Below are positions 1 to 6,495 of a DNA stretch of 13,427 nt, one piece after another. The notes under the pieces are model-generated. The model ran no database searches. It was not told where the DNA came from and saw only the letters and a program-made list of their open reading frames with translations. Position numbers and translations under genes: made by a program. Positions within the stretch are counted from its first letter, which is position 1. Every line of letters starts with the position of its first letter. The stretch is from an uncultured Collinsella sp. (GTDB taxonomy: Bacteria; Actinomycetota; Coriobacteriia; Coriobacteriales; Coriobacteriaceae): contig USCN01000016.1 of NCBI GenBank assembly GCA_900553165.1, positions 1-13,427 on the forward strand, in the 5' to 3' direction.

Positions 1-871
1 CCAGCGGCGACGGCGGGTCGCCAGCGAGGATGATGCGCTTGCGGGTCTTCTGGATATCAGGATCGGGAACCGGCACGGCAGACAGCAGCGACTGCGTGTA
101 CGGATGGTGAGGCTCGCTGTAGAGCGTCTTCCAGTCCGAAACCTCGACCATCTTACCCAGATACATAACGGCAACGCGATCGGAGATGTGCTGCACGACG
201 GACAAGTCGTGGGCGATAAACAGATATGCGGTACCGAACTTGTCCTGGAGCTCCTTCAGTAGGTTCAGAACCTGGGCCTGAATGGACACATCCAGAGCGG
301 AAACCGGCTCGTCGCAGATAATCAGCTTGGGCTTCAGCGCAAAAGCGCGGGCAATGCCGACACGCTGACGCTGACCGCCGGAGAACTCATGCGGATAGCG
401 GTTGATGTGCTCGGGGTTCAGTCCAACGACGTCGAGAAGCTCGCGGACGCGCTCAATGCGCTCCTCCTTGGTACCCACGCCATGAATGGTCATGGGCTCG
501 GAGACGATCTCGCCGATGGTCATGCGGGGATTCAGCGAAGCATAGGGATCCTGGAAGATAAACTGCATCTCGCGACGCATGTCCTTGATCTCATGCTTGC
601 TCATCTCGGCAACATCTTTACCCTGGAAGAACACCTTACCGGCGGTCGGCTTGGTCAGGCGCATGATGGTACGGCCCGTGGTGGACTTACCGCAACCAGA
701 CTCGCCGACTAGGCCAAAGGTCTCGCCAGGATAAATCTCAAAAGAGATGTCGTTTACAGCAGAGACGACGCGCTTGGAAAAACGCTTGGCGAACATGCCG
801 GACTCAGCGGGGAACTCCTTAGAGAGGTGCTCGACCTTCAGCAGCGGAGTACGCTCGTTGGTATCTGCCAT
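1..871 (-). CDS. oppF: Peptide ABC transporter ATP-binding protein, OppF type (3' end cut by window edge)
   Basis: This is the second nucleotide-binding subunit of an oligopeptide importer; it hydrolyses ATP at the inner face of the membrane as a heterodimer with the OppD-like protein. About 290 residues are visible, beginning [20 protein letters not shown]; the stop lies beyond base 1, so only a short C-terminal part is missing. Walker A (GESGCGKST) is at residues 56-64, followed by the Q-loop (FQDPYASLNPR), the signature FSGGQRQRV, Walker B (LIICDEP) and the switch histidine in IAHDLS. The HPY motif that opens the C-terminal oligopeptide/dipeptide domain is present (EPHHPYTQSLLSAVP). The ATG shares one base with the TAA stop of the upstream gene (TAATG), which suggests translational coupling and fixes the start. 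Being last in the A-B-C-D-F order, with the GQRQR form of the signature, supports OppF rather than OppD. The substrate could be di- or oligopeptides; the sequence does not decide. Confidence 0.93.
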   Translation of the reverse strand, partial: MADTNERTPLLKVEHLSKEFPAESGMFAKRFSKRVVSAVNDISFEIYPGETFGLVGESGCGKSTTGRTIMRLTKPTAGKVFFQGKDVAEMSKHEIKDMRREMQFIFQDPYASLNPRMTIGEIVSEPMTIHGVGTKEERIERVRELLDVVGLNPEHINRYPHEFSGGQRQRVGIARAFALKPKLIICDEPVSALDVSIQAQVLNLLKELQDKFGTAYLFIAHDLSVVQHISDRVAVMYLGKMVEVSDWKTLYSEPHHPYTQSLLSAVPVPDPDIQKTRKRIILAGDPPSPL

Positions 872-1962
872 TACGCCTCGCCTCCCTTCTTGGAATCCAT
901 GCGCGTACGGGACGTCTCAGGAGCGTTCTTGAGGAACTCGGGGTCACCGGAATAGTGGCACGCAGAATAGTGACCGGACTCGGTGACAACACGCTCGGGG
1001 CGCTGCTTGCGGCACTTATCGGTTGCATAAGGGCAACGAGGCGAGAACACGCAGCCCTCGGGCAGGTTCATTAGCGAAGGCGGATTGCCGTGAATCGGCG
1101 TAAGCGGCTTCTTCTCATCGATGGCCTGCTCCGGGATGGAGCGGATAAGGCCCCAGGTGTAGGGGTGGCGGCTCTCGTAGAAGATTTCCTCGGCAGTACC
1201 GAACTCGACGGGACGGCCGGCGTACATAACCATGATCTTGTCGGCCATATCAGCGACAACACCCAGGTCATGGGTAATCATGATGATGGCGTTGCCGTTC
1301 TTCTCCTGCATTTCCTGCATAAGCTCAATAATCTGAGCCTGGATGGTAACGTCCAGGGCAGTCGTGGGCTCATCGGCAATCAGAATATCGGGATCGCAGG
1401 CAAGAGCCATGGCAATCATGACGCGCTGACGCATACCGCCAGAGAACTGGTGCGGATACTCATTGACGCGCTTCTCGGGTTCAGGAATGCCAACGAGGTC
1501 CAAAAGCTCGGTGGCGCGCTTGAGCGCCTCCTGCTTGGAGTAACCGCGATGCAGACGAAGGCCCTCGCCCACCTGCTTGCCGATCTTATAGACCGGGTTC
1601 AAGGAGGTCATAGGATCCTGGAAGATCATCGCGATATCGTTACCGCGAATGTGCTGCATCTCTTCCTCGGTCATCTCAAGGATAGAACGACCGCGATAGC
1701 GAACGTCGCCGCCCTCAATCTTTCCCGGAGGCATCGAGATAAGACCCATGATGGTCATGGCGGTCACGGACTTGCCAGAGCCGGACTCGCCGACGACGCC
1801 CAGGGTCTCGCCGCGATCGAGCGTGTAGGAGACACCGTCGACAGCGCGAACAATGCCATCCTCGGTGTGGAAATACATCTTAAGGTCATCGACCTCGAGC
1901 AGATGCTGGCCCTCGGGAACCGGCTGGTCCTTCAGGTCCACATAGTTCTTGTTCTTCTTCAT
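871..1962 (-). CDS. oppD: Peptide ABC transporter ATP-binding protein, OppD type
   Basis: This is the first ATPase subunit of the peptide importer, 363 residues, cytoplasmic, paired with the OppF-like subunit. Visible motifs are Walker A GESGSGKS at residues 58-65, Q-loop glutamine 115 in [10 protein letters not shown], signature FSGGMRQR at 173-180, Walker B ILIADEP at 193-199 and switch His231. The C-terminal oligopeptide/dipeptide domain begins with the HPY motif near residue 266 and carries four cysteines at 304, 310, 317 and 335. In the OppD/DppD family such cysteines are known to hold an iron-sulfur cluster; here that is inferred from spacing alone. The start is two bases after the oppC stop, with AAGGA in the end of oppC as the likely ribosome binding site. 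The stop overlaps the oppF start by one base. The very C-terminal tail (about residues 341-363, polar and charged) looks variable. No damage is seen. Confidence 0.95.
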   Translation of the reverse strand: MKKNKNYVDLKDQPVPEGQHLLEVDDLKMYFHTEDGIVRAVDGVSYTLDRGETLGVVGESGSGKSVTAMTIMGLISMPPGKIEGGDVRYRGRSILEMTEEEMQHIRGNDIAMIFQDPMTSLNPVYKIGKQVGEGLRLHRGYSKQEALKRATELLDLVGIPEPEKRVNEYPHQFSGGMRQRVMIAMALACDPDILIADEPTTALDVTIQAQIIELMQEMQEKNGNAIIMITHDLGVVADMADKIMVMYAGRPVEFGTAEEIFYESRHPYTWGLIRSIPEQAIDEKKPLTPIHGNPPSLMNLPEGCVFSPRCPYATDKCRKQRPERVVTESGHYSACHYSGDPEFLKNAPETSRTRMDSKKGGEA

Positions 1963-1964
1963 CC

Positions 1965-2900
1965 TTATGCGTCCTTCATCTTGACGTCGAGGGCGTCGCG
2001 CAGACCGTCACCCAGCAGGGTGAAGGCGAGCACCGTCGAGAGAATTGCCAGACCGGGCATGATCATCATCCAGGGAGCGGTCAGAAGATACTGCTGACCG
2101 TCCTGAATCATGGAGCCCCACGAAGGCGTAGGCGGAATAACGCCCATGCCGAGGAAGGACAGAGCGGACTCGGTCAGAATGGCGCCACCAATGTTCATGG
2201 TCGCGTAGACCACGATGGAGGCGACGGAGTTCGGGAAGATGTGACGCACGACGATACGAGCATCGGATGCACCCATCGCGCGTGCAGCGTCAACATAGTC
2301 GTTTTCCTTGACCGTCAAGATTGCAGAGCGGAAGACGCGCGCAATCGAAGGCCAGCCGAGAATACCGATGGCGATAAAGACGTTCTGAAGACCACGGCCG
2401 ATAACGGCGATCATGGCGACAACGAACAGCACGTACGGGAACGCCAGGAAGATGTCCGCACAGCGCATGATGATCGTATCCCAGATGCCGCCGTAGAAAC
2501 CCGCCAGAGCACCCATGACCAGACCGATCAGCGTGGAGATCGCGGTGGCCATAATGCCGACGGACAGCGAAACACGTGCACCGTAGATAACGCGGACGAG
2601 AATGTCACGACCTAGGGCGTCGGTGCCAAACGGGTGCTCGGCACACGGAGCCAGCAGCGACGTCTGAGCCATGGTGGTCGAGTCGGAAGCCGTCGGCGAA
2701 CCGAGCCAGGGCTTAGCCCACAGATCTGCGGTCAGGGCAACCACAACGACGATGATGATCCAGCAGACACCGATAACGGCGAGCTTGTTCTTACGGAGAC
2801 GCTTAAAAGCGTCGCCCCACAGCGTGCGGGACTTGGCGGGAGCAGATGCGGCCTTGGTGGCGGTAGCCTGCTCCTGAGACTGAGAATCAGTTTCCTGCAT
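1965..2900 (-). CDS. oppC: Peptide ABC transporter permease, OppC/DppC type
   Basis: This is one of the two membrane subunits that form the translocation path of the peptide importer, 311 residues. A Ser/Gln/Ala-rich cytoplasmic tail (residues 1 to about 25) precedes WGDAFKRLRKNKLAV and a first membrane helix at about 39-60. A loop containing HPFGTDALGRDILVRVIYGAR, characteristic of OppC/DppC, leads into five further hydrophobic segments. The EAA coupling motif that contacts the ATPases is seen as DYVDAARAMGASDARI...HIFPN. Length is normal for the family (about 290-320). The start has a strong site, GGGAGGT, about 7 bases upstream, and lies 14 bases after the oppB stop. The next gene, oppD, begins two bases after the stop, so the two are almost certainly co-transcribed. 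Confidence 0.95.
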   Translation of the reverse strand: MQETDSQSQEQATATKAASAPAKSRTLWGDAFKRLRKNKLAVIGVCWIIIVVVVALTADLWAKPWLGSPTASDSTTMAQTSLLAPCAEHPFGTDALGRDILVRVIYGARVSLSVGIMATAISTLIGLVMGALAGFYGGIWDTIIMRCADIFLAFPYVLFVVAMIAVIGRGLQNVFIAIGILGWPSIARVFRSAILTVKENDYVDAARAMGASDARIVVRHIFPNSVASIVVYATMNIGGAILTESALSFLGMGVIPPTPSWGSMIQDGQQYLLTAPWMMIMPGLAILSTVLAFTLLGDGLRDALDVKMKDA

Positions 2901-2914
2901 GAGACGTACCTCCC

Positions 2915-3952
2915 TTAGGCCTTATCCGACGGACCGCCAAGGCGGATGCGCGGGTCGAGGAATGCATAGCTAATGTCGACGAGCAGGTTGATCACCATGA
3001 CGACGACGACGATGAGCGTAACGCCGCCCATAACGATGGGCCAGTCACGCATGCTAATGGCGCGATAGACCTCATAGCCGATACCGGGCCAGTTAAAGAC
3101 CGTCTCGGTCAGGATGGCGCCCGAAAGCATGCCGCCAAAGTCGACACCAATATAGGTAACGACGGGGATGAGTGCATTCTTAAGCGCATGCTTGATGATG
3201 ATCGCGCGATTGGAGAGACCCTTGGCCTTTGCCGTACGGATGTAATCCTGGTTCATGACGTCAAGCAGCTGCGAACGCATAATGCGGGCGGCATAAGCGG
3301 TCGAAACCGAAGCCAGCGTAATGGTCGGAAGCACATAGTGCATCCAATCCTGATACTGAGAGCTGGAACCGCCGGCACCCGAGATCGGCATGGAGAATGC
3401 ACCGCCCGTGGCGTCCTTGAGAATGACGCCAAAGAACAGCTGCAGCAACATACCGAGCCAGAAAGCCGGGACGGCAACGAGAATCGACGTGGTGAGCGTT
3501 ACCAAAATATCCCAGAAGGAATAACGCTTAACCGCCGAAATGATACCCGCACCGATACCCATGATTGCCTCGAGCACGATGGCGCACGCGGCAAGTTTGA
3601 CCGTATACGGATACTTCTGGGCAAAGATTTCCGTAACCGGCAGCTTGCGCTGATACGAATTGCCCAGATCGCCATGAAGCAGGCCGTTCATGTAATACAA
3701 GTAACGGTCCACGAGCGACGTTTGAACGGGGTCGCCGTTCTCGTCAAGGATCGCGTTGCCGTCCTCGTCCGACTGGACCAGGTGATAGCGGACGCGAAGC
3801 TGAAGCTCCACCTCGGGGGACAGAGCCTTGTCTCCACCGATCAGCTTGATCGGATCTCCCGGCACGATATTCTGGAGGGCGAACAGAATCAGCGTAACGC
3901 CCAAAAACACCGGGATGAACTGAAGCACACGTTTAACGATGTACTTACCCAT
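2915..3952 (-). CDS. oppB: Peptide ABC transporter permease, OppB/DppB type
   Basis: This is the partner permease of the importer, 345 residues. The N-terminus (MGKYIVKRVLQFIPVFLGVT) is the typical OppB start: a short basic segment, then the first membrane helix at about 9-30 and the QNIVPGDP motif. The EAA coupling motif is DYIRTAKAKGLSNRAIIIKHALKNALIP, followed by ILTETVFNWPGIGYEVYRAI, another family hallmark, and a C-terminal DPRIR. Family members commonly run about 305-340 residues; the extra length appears to come partly from an acidic, Gly/Asn-containing stretch at residues 59-79 in the extracellular loop after the first helix. The ribosome binding site is GGGGAG just upstream of the ATG. 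A stem-loop in the 156-base gap from oppA may set the oppA-to-oppBCDF expression ratio. Confidence 0.94.
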   Translation of the reverse strand: MGKYIVKRVLQFIPVFLGVTLILFALQNIVPGDPIKLIGGDKALSPEVELQLRVRYHLVQSDEDGNAILDENGDPVQTSLVDRYLYYMNGLLHGDLGNSYQRKLPVTEIFAQKYPYTVKLAACAIVLEAIMGIGAGIISAVKRYSFWDILVTLTTSILVAVPAFWLGMLLQLFFGVILKDATGGAFSMPISGAGGSSSQYQDWMHYVLPTITLASVSTAYAARIMRSQLLDVMNQDYIRTAKAKGLSNRAIIIKHALKNALIPVVTYIGVDFGGMLSGAILTETVFNWPGIGYEVYRAISMRDWPIVMGGVTLIVVVVMVINLLVDISYAFLDPRIRLGGPSDKA

Positions 3953-3981
3953 ACCACTCCCCTATCTAGGGATTAACCTAA

Positions 3982-4013
3982 ATGGGATGCCGATCGCCAG
4001 ACCGGCATCCCAA
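3982..4013 (-). terminator. Stem-loop between oppA and oppB (weak terminator or mRNA-end hairpin)
   Basis: A perfect 9-base stem (3984-3992 with 4003-4011, GGGATGCCG / CGGCATCCC), extended by one T-A pair, encloses a 10-base loop. On the minus strand it is followed only by ATTTAGG, a poor U-tract, so complete termination is unlikely. It lies about 100 bases downstream of the oppA stop and about 30 bases upstream of oppB. In many binding-protein transporter operons a hairpin here partly terminates or protects the upstream message so that the receptor is made in excess; that role is inferred. The rest of the 3953-4108 gap shows a second, weaker imperfect hairpin near 4027-4053 and no convincing promoter. 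Confidence 0.6.
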
Positions 4014-4108
4014 AATTACCATCAGCCAGTTTACCCCAGGTTAGGGAGAACTGTATGTTTCCCATGAGGTCTACGTAAATACTTGACCCTCACGGAAGCT
4101 GCAAACTC

Positions 4109-5785
4109 TTAGGCGAGCTCAGCGGTACCCAGCTCGGCATGCTTCTGCGGATCGACATAGAGGTGCTTGATGCGATCGGAGCCGACGATGGTGTGCGTGT
4201 AGAACATAATCGGGATGACCGGGCAGTCGGCAGCGACCATTGCGTCGGCCTCCTGCATCTTAGCGACGCGCTCCTCGTCGTCAACAATAGTACGAGCCTC
4301 GTCGACCTTGGCGTCGAACTCGGGGTTGTTGTAACCGGAGCGGTTATCGCCACCGAGGGAGTCGGAGTGGAACAGCGGATACAGGAAGTTGTCCATGATC
4401 GGGTAGTCGGCAATCCAACCCAGACGACCGAACTGATAGTTAAAGTTCTGATACTGCTCGAGCAGGGCAGACCACTCAGGGGTATCGGAGACAGCGGTAA
4501 CGCCAACCTTGGCGAGGTCGCCGATGATGGACTCCATGATCTCCTTGTGACCGCCGTCCTGGTTGTAGGAAAGGGTCACGCTAATGCCACGATCCCCGTT
4601 AGCGCCAGCGGGAGCAACCTTGTCGAGGTACTCGTTAGCCTTGTCGACATCGTAGGCGCAGAACTCCCATGCGCCCTCCTTGTAGCCATCGATGCCCGGA
4701 GGAACAATGCCGTCGGCAGGGGTACGGGTACCCTTATAGATGGTCTTGCAGATGGCCTCACGGTTGATGGCCAGGGAGATGCCCCTGCGCAGGTCGGCGT
4801 TGTTGAACGGCTCGGCCGTGGTGTTGCAGGTCAGATAGTACGTGGAAGGCTCGGCGCCGAGCAGCATGCGCTCGCCGTCACCCATGGTGTAGCCGTCCTT
4901 GGACACGCCGCGATCCTTCTTGGCGGCATCGATCTGAGCGACGGGAACGTCGCAGACATCGAGGTTACCGGCCTGGAACTCCTTGTAAGCAGTCTCCATG
5001 TCCTTGATGACCTGGAAGTGGATGCCATCGATCTTGGCCTTGTCGCCATAGTAATCGTCGAACTTCTTGAGGTTGATCTCCTGACCATCCTCCCACTTGC
5101 CGTCCATCATGAACGGGCCGTTACCGACCGGTGCAAGATAGAAGCTCTTGACATCGGACTCGGCGCACTCGGGAACCGGGGCCAGAGCCGGGTGAGAGGC
5201 GACGAAGGGGAAGTCGGCGTAAGCGGAAGACAGCTTGACGACGAGGGTCTCATCGTCGGGGCAAGTAACACCGCTGAGCTCGGTAGCGTTACCGGCAAGC
5301 AGGTCGTCATAGCCCTCGACCATAGAAAGGTGATAGGAGACCTCGGAAGGGCCGTACTCGGTAGCGATGGCCGACTTGGTGTTGACCAGACGCTCCCAAC
5401 CGAGCTTGAAGGACTTGGAGGTAACGTCGTCACCGTTGTGGAACTTGGCCTTCTTGATCTTGAAGGTGAACTCGGTGGCGTCGTCGTTGGCCTCAAAGGA
5501 CTCGCAAGCCAGCGGAACGATCTCGCCCTTCTCGGCGTCATAAGAGGTCAGAGCATCAAAGAGCTGGTACTCGACCTGAGTGCCCTGGTCCTCCTGGACG
5601 TTATAGGGGTCGATGCAGACCGGGTTGTTGATGTAGAAGTTCAGCGTCGAACCGGACTCAGAACCGGAAGCGTCGCCGCCCTTCTTGCCGCATGCGGCAA
5701 GAAAAGCCATGGAGCTCGCAGCAAGGGTACCGCCGACAAAGGCGCGACGACCCATAACGGGCTGGTGGAACATAGAATCAGCCAT
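4109..5785 (-). CDS. oppA: Peptide ABC transporter substrate-binding lipoprotein (SBP family 5, OppA type)
   Basis: This is the extracellular receptor that captures peptides and delivers them to the OppBC permease, 558 residues from the chosen start. The N-terminus is a lipoprotein signal: hydrophobic stretch AFVGGTLAASSMAF, lipobox LAAC and lipidated Cys32, followed by a Gly/Ser/Asp linker. A twin arginine (Arg13-Arg14, GRRAFVG) just before the hydrophobic core resembles a Tat signal. The mature part fits the family 5 extracellular solute-binding fold: LFDALTSYD, EFTFKIKKAKFHNGD, VSYHL, PVGNGPFMM, and ADLRRGISLAINREAI. The frame is open 49 codons further upstream, but ATG at 5785 is preferred because AAGGAGG lies 5 bases before it, the signal peptide begins there, and the longer version would run through the promoter. 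The order oppA-B-C-D-F identifies it as the receptor of this importer. The ligand (di-, tri- or oligopeptide) cannot be read from the sequence. Confidence 0.92.
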   Translation of the reverse strand: MADSMFHQPVMGRRAFVGGTLAASSMAFLAACGKKGGDASGSESGSTLNFYINNPVCIDPYNVQEDQGTQVEYQLFDALTSYDAEKGEIVPLACESFEANDDATEFTFKIKKAKFHNGDDVTSKSFKLGWERLVNTKSAIATEYGPSEVSYHLSMVEGYDDLLAGNATELSGVTCPDDETLVVKLSSAYADFPFVASHPALAPVPECAESDVKSFYLAPVGNGPFMMDGKWEDGQEINLKKFDDYYGDKAKIDGIHFQVIKDMETAYKEFQAGNLDVCDVPVAQIDAAKKDRGVSKDGYTMGDGERMLLGAEPSTYYLTCNTTAEPFNNADLRRGISLAINREAICKTIYKGTRTPADGIVPPGIDGYKEGAWEFCAYDVDKANEYLDKVAPAGANGDRGISVTLSYNQDGGHKEIMESIIGDLAKVGVTAVSDTPEWSALLEQYQNFNYQFGRLGWIADYPIMDNFLYPLFHSDSLGGDNRSGYNNPEFDAKVDEARTIVDDEERVAKMQEADAMVAADCPVIPIMFYTHTIVGSDRIKHLYVDPQKHAELGTAELA

Positions 5786-5790
5786 GCCAT

Positions 5791-5797
5791 CCTCCTT
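5791..5797 (-). promoter_or_regulatory. Ribosome binding site deciding the oppA start
   Basis: On the minus strand AAGGAGG is a near-perfect complement to the 16S rRNA 3' end, 5 bases upstream of the ATG at 5785. It selects this start over the in-frame ATGs further upstream. An out-of-frame ATG at 5790 lies between the site and the true start and is read as incidental. Confidence 0.85.
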
Positions 5798-5863
5798 ATG
5801 AGATAGGACAAAGTAAGTTCGGTCGGGCAACGTCAAGACAGCCCAATCGAACCATTCAAACGC

Positions 5864-5898
5864 GGTCCGCCGTTTTGGCTGGTTATACAAAGCGGACC
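5864..5898. repeat. Inverted repeat flanking the oppA -10 box
   Basis: GGTCCGC (5864-5870) and its reverse complement GCGGACC (5892-5898) are separated by 21 bases that contain the -10 box TATAAC. The arms are centred about two helical turns apart. They could be half-sites for a regulator or a chance repeat in GC-rich DNA. Confidence 0.35.
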
Positions 5899-5910
5899 AA
5901 CGTATTGCAA
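5882..5910 (-). promoter_or_regulatory. Putative sigma-70 type promoter for oppA
   Basis: On the minus strand a -35 box TTGCAA (5905-5910) and a -10 box TATAAC (5882-5887) are separated by exactly 17 bases. Transcription would start near 5875 and give a leader of about 90 bases. The -35 box is inside a 12-base palindrome and a 7-base inverted repeat flanks the -10 box (both listed separately), which suggests regulation. A second, weaker candidate lies upstream: GTAACA (6006-6011), 17 bases, TATACT (5983-5988). Confidence 0.6.
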
Positions 5911-5913
5911 TAC
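5902..5913. promoter_or_regulatory. Perfect 12-base palindrome over the oppA -35 box (candidate operator)
   Basis: GTATTGCAATAC reads identically on both strands and overlaps the -35 hexamer of the best oppA promoter. A dimeric repressor bound here would block RNA polymerase. The symmetry and its position are seen directly; the regulator is unknown. Confidence 0.5.
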
Positions 5914-6023
5914 AGTAGCGCATTTTATGCACGATTTGGGGCTAATTCCGGTTAACGGTCGAGATTTTCTTTAGTTGGGCGAAGTATATGAGGATATTTT
6001 GACTCTGTTACAAATATGTAAAC

Positions 6024-6054
6024 AAAATGGGTCCCGCACTTGCGGGACCCTTTT
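6024..6054 (-). terminator. Intrinsic terminator of secG
   Basis: A perfect 9-base GC-rich stem (6029-6037 with 6042-6050, GGGTCCCGC / GCGGGACCC) has a four-base loop. On the minus strand it is followed by ATTTTGTTT. It lies about 25 bases after the secG stop and upstream of the oppA promoters, so it insulates the transporter operon. The A/T runs on both sides mean it could also act on plus-strand transcripts. Confidence 0.85.
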
Positions 6055-6076
6055 CAAGTATTTATGCGGTTCGTGA

Positions 6077-6331
6077 TTAGTAGCCCACGATGCCCTGCGG
6101 GAAGAAGAACATGCACAGCACGACGCACACGGCAAACACGACAGCCATGATGACGGTCAGGCGGTCAAGGTTCTGCTCCATAACGCCCGTGGCAGAGCTG
6201 GAGTTATACAGCGAGCTGGCAATCATATCCGAAACGCCGGTACCCTTACCGGAATGCATCAGGACGAGAATCGTCAGCGCCACGGCAGAAACAGCCCAAA
6301 CGACAAACAGAAGAATCTGGAACGGACCCAT
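6077..6331 (-). CDS. secG: Preprotein translocase subunit SecG
   Basis: This is the small accessory subunit of the SecYEG protein-conducting channel in the cytoplasmic membrane, 84 residues. It has two membrane helices (about residues 5-24 and 59-80) joined by a Gly/Ser-rich loop containing LMHSGKGTGVSDM and SSSATGVMEQNLDRLTVI, the family signature. The start has AAGGAG 7 bases upstream. It is separated from gpmI by a strong terminator and followed by its own, so it seems to be transcribed alone despite its position at the end of the glycolytic cluster. secG following gap-pgk-tpiA is common in actinobacteria and Firmicutes, which supports the call. Confidence 0.93.
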   Translation of the reverse strand: MGPFQILLFVVWAVSAVALTILVLMHSGKGTGVSDMIASSLYNSSSATGVMEQNLDRLTVIMAVVFAVCVVLCMFFFPQGIVGY

Positions 6332-6367
6332 AGATAAGCTCCTTAATAGAACAGTTCAAACTCCAGT

Positions 6368-6376
6368 ACTGTACCA
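6368..6376 (-). promoter_or_regulatory. Candidate extended -10 promoter for secG
   Basis: The minus strand reads TGGTACAGT, which fits an extended -10 element (TGnTAnnnT). There is no good -35 box. The leader would be about 30 bases. Since a terminator lies just upstream, some promoter is expected in 6332-6435, and this is the best I can see. Confidence 0.3.
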
Positions 6377-6435
6377 CAATCCCCCGCTCTCCCCTACCTG
6401 CCACTCAAGGACGGGGTGGAAATGGCAGAAATACC

Positions 6436-6470
6436 AAAAAGGGGGTTGTCCGGTTGTGGACAACCCCCTT
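6436..6470 (-). terminator. Strong intrinsic terminator of gpmI
   Basis: An 11-base perfect stem (6441-6451 with 6458-6468, GGGGGTTGTCC / GGACAACCCCC) with a 6-base loop extends by two A-T pairs to 13. On the minus strand it ends in TTTTT. It lies about 25 bases after the gpmI stop and ends the pgk-tpiA-gpmI unit before secG. Confidence 0.92.
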
Positions 6471-6495
6471 GCTAGAAAACGGTATTTGTTTTCTA

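Noticed and set aside
4139..5806. A 555-codon open frame on the plus strand opposite oppA, with similar long ones opposite gpmI (603), rapZ/whiA (504), pgk (441), gap (403) and oppD (335).
   Set aside because: Each is codon-aligned to the real minus-strand gene, so its openness only means the real gene avoids TTA, CTA and TCA codons. The translated proteins are low-complexity and resemble nothing I know, while the minus-strand proteins have complete catalytic motifs.
5786..5932. A 49-codon upstream extension of the oppA frame.
   Set aside because: It runs through the best promoter, has no ribosome binding site and would bury the lipoprotein signal inside the protein. The strong AAGGAGG before 5785 marks the true start.
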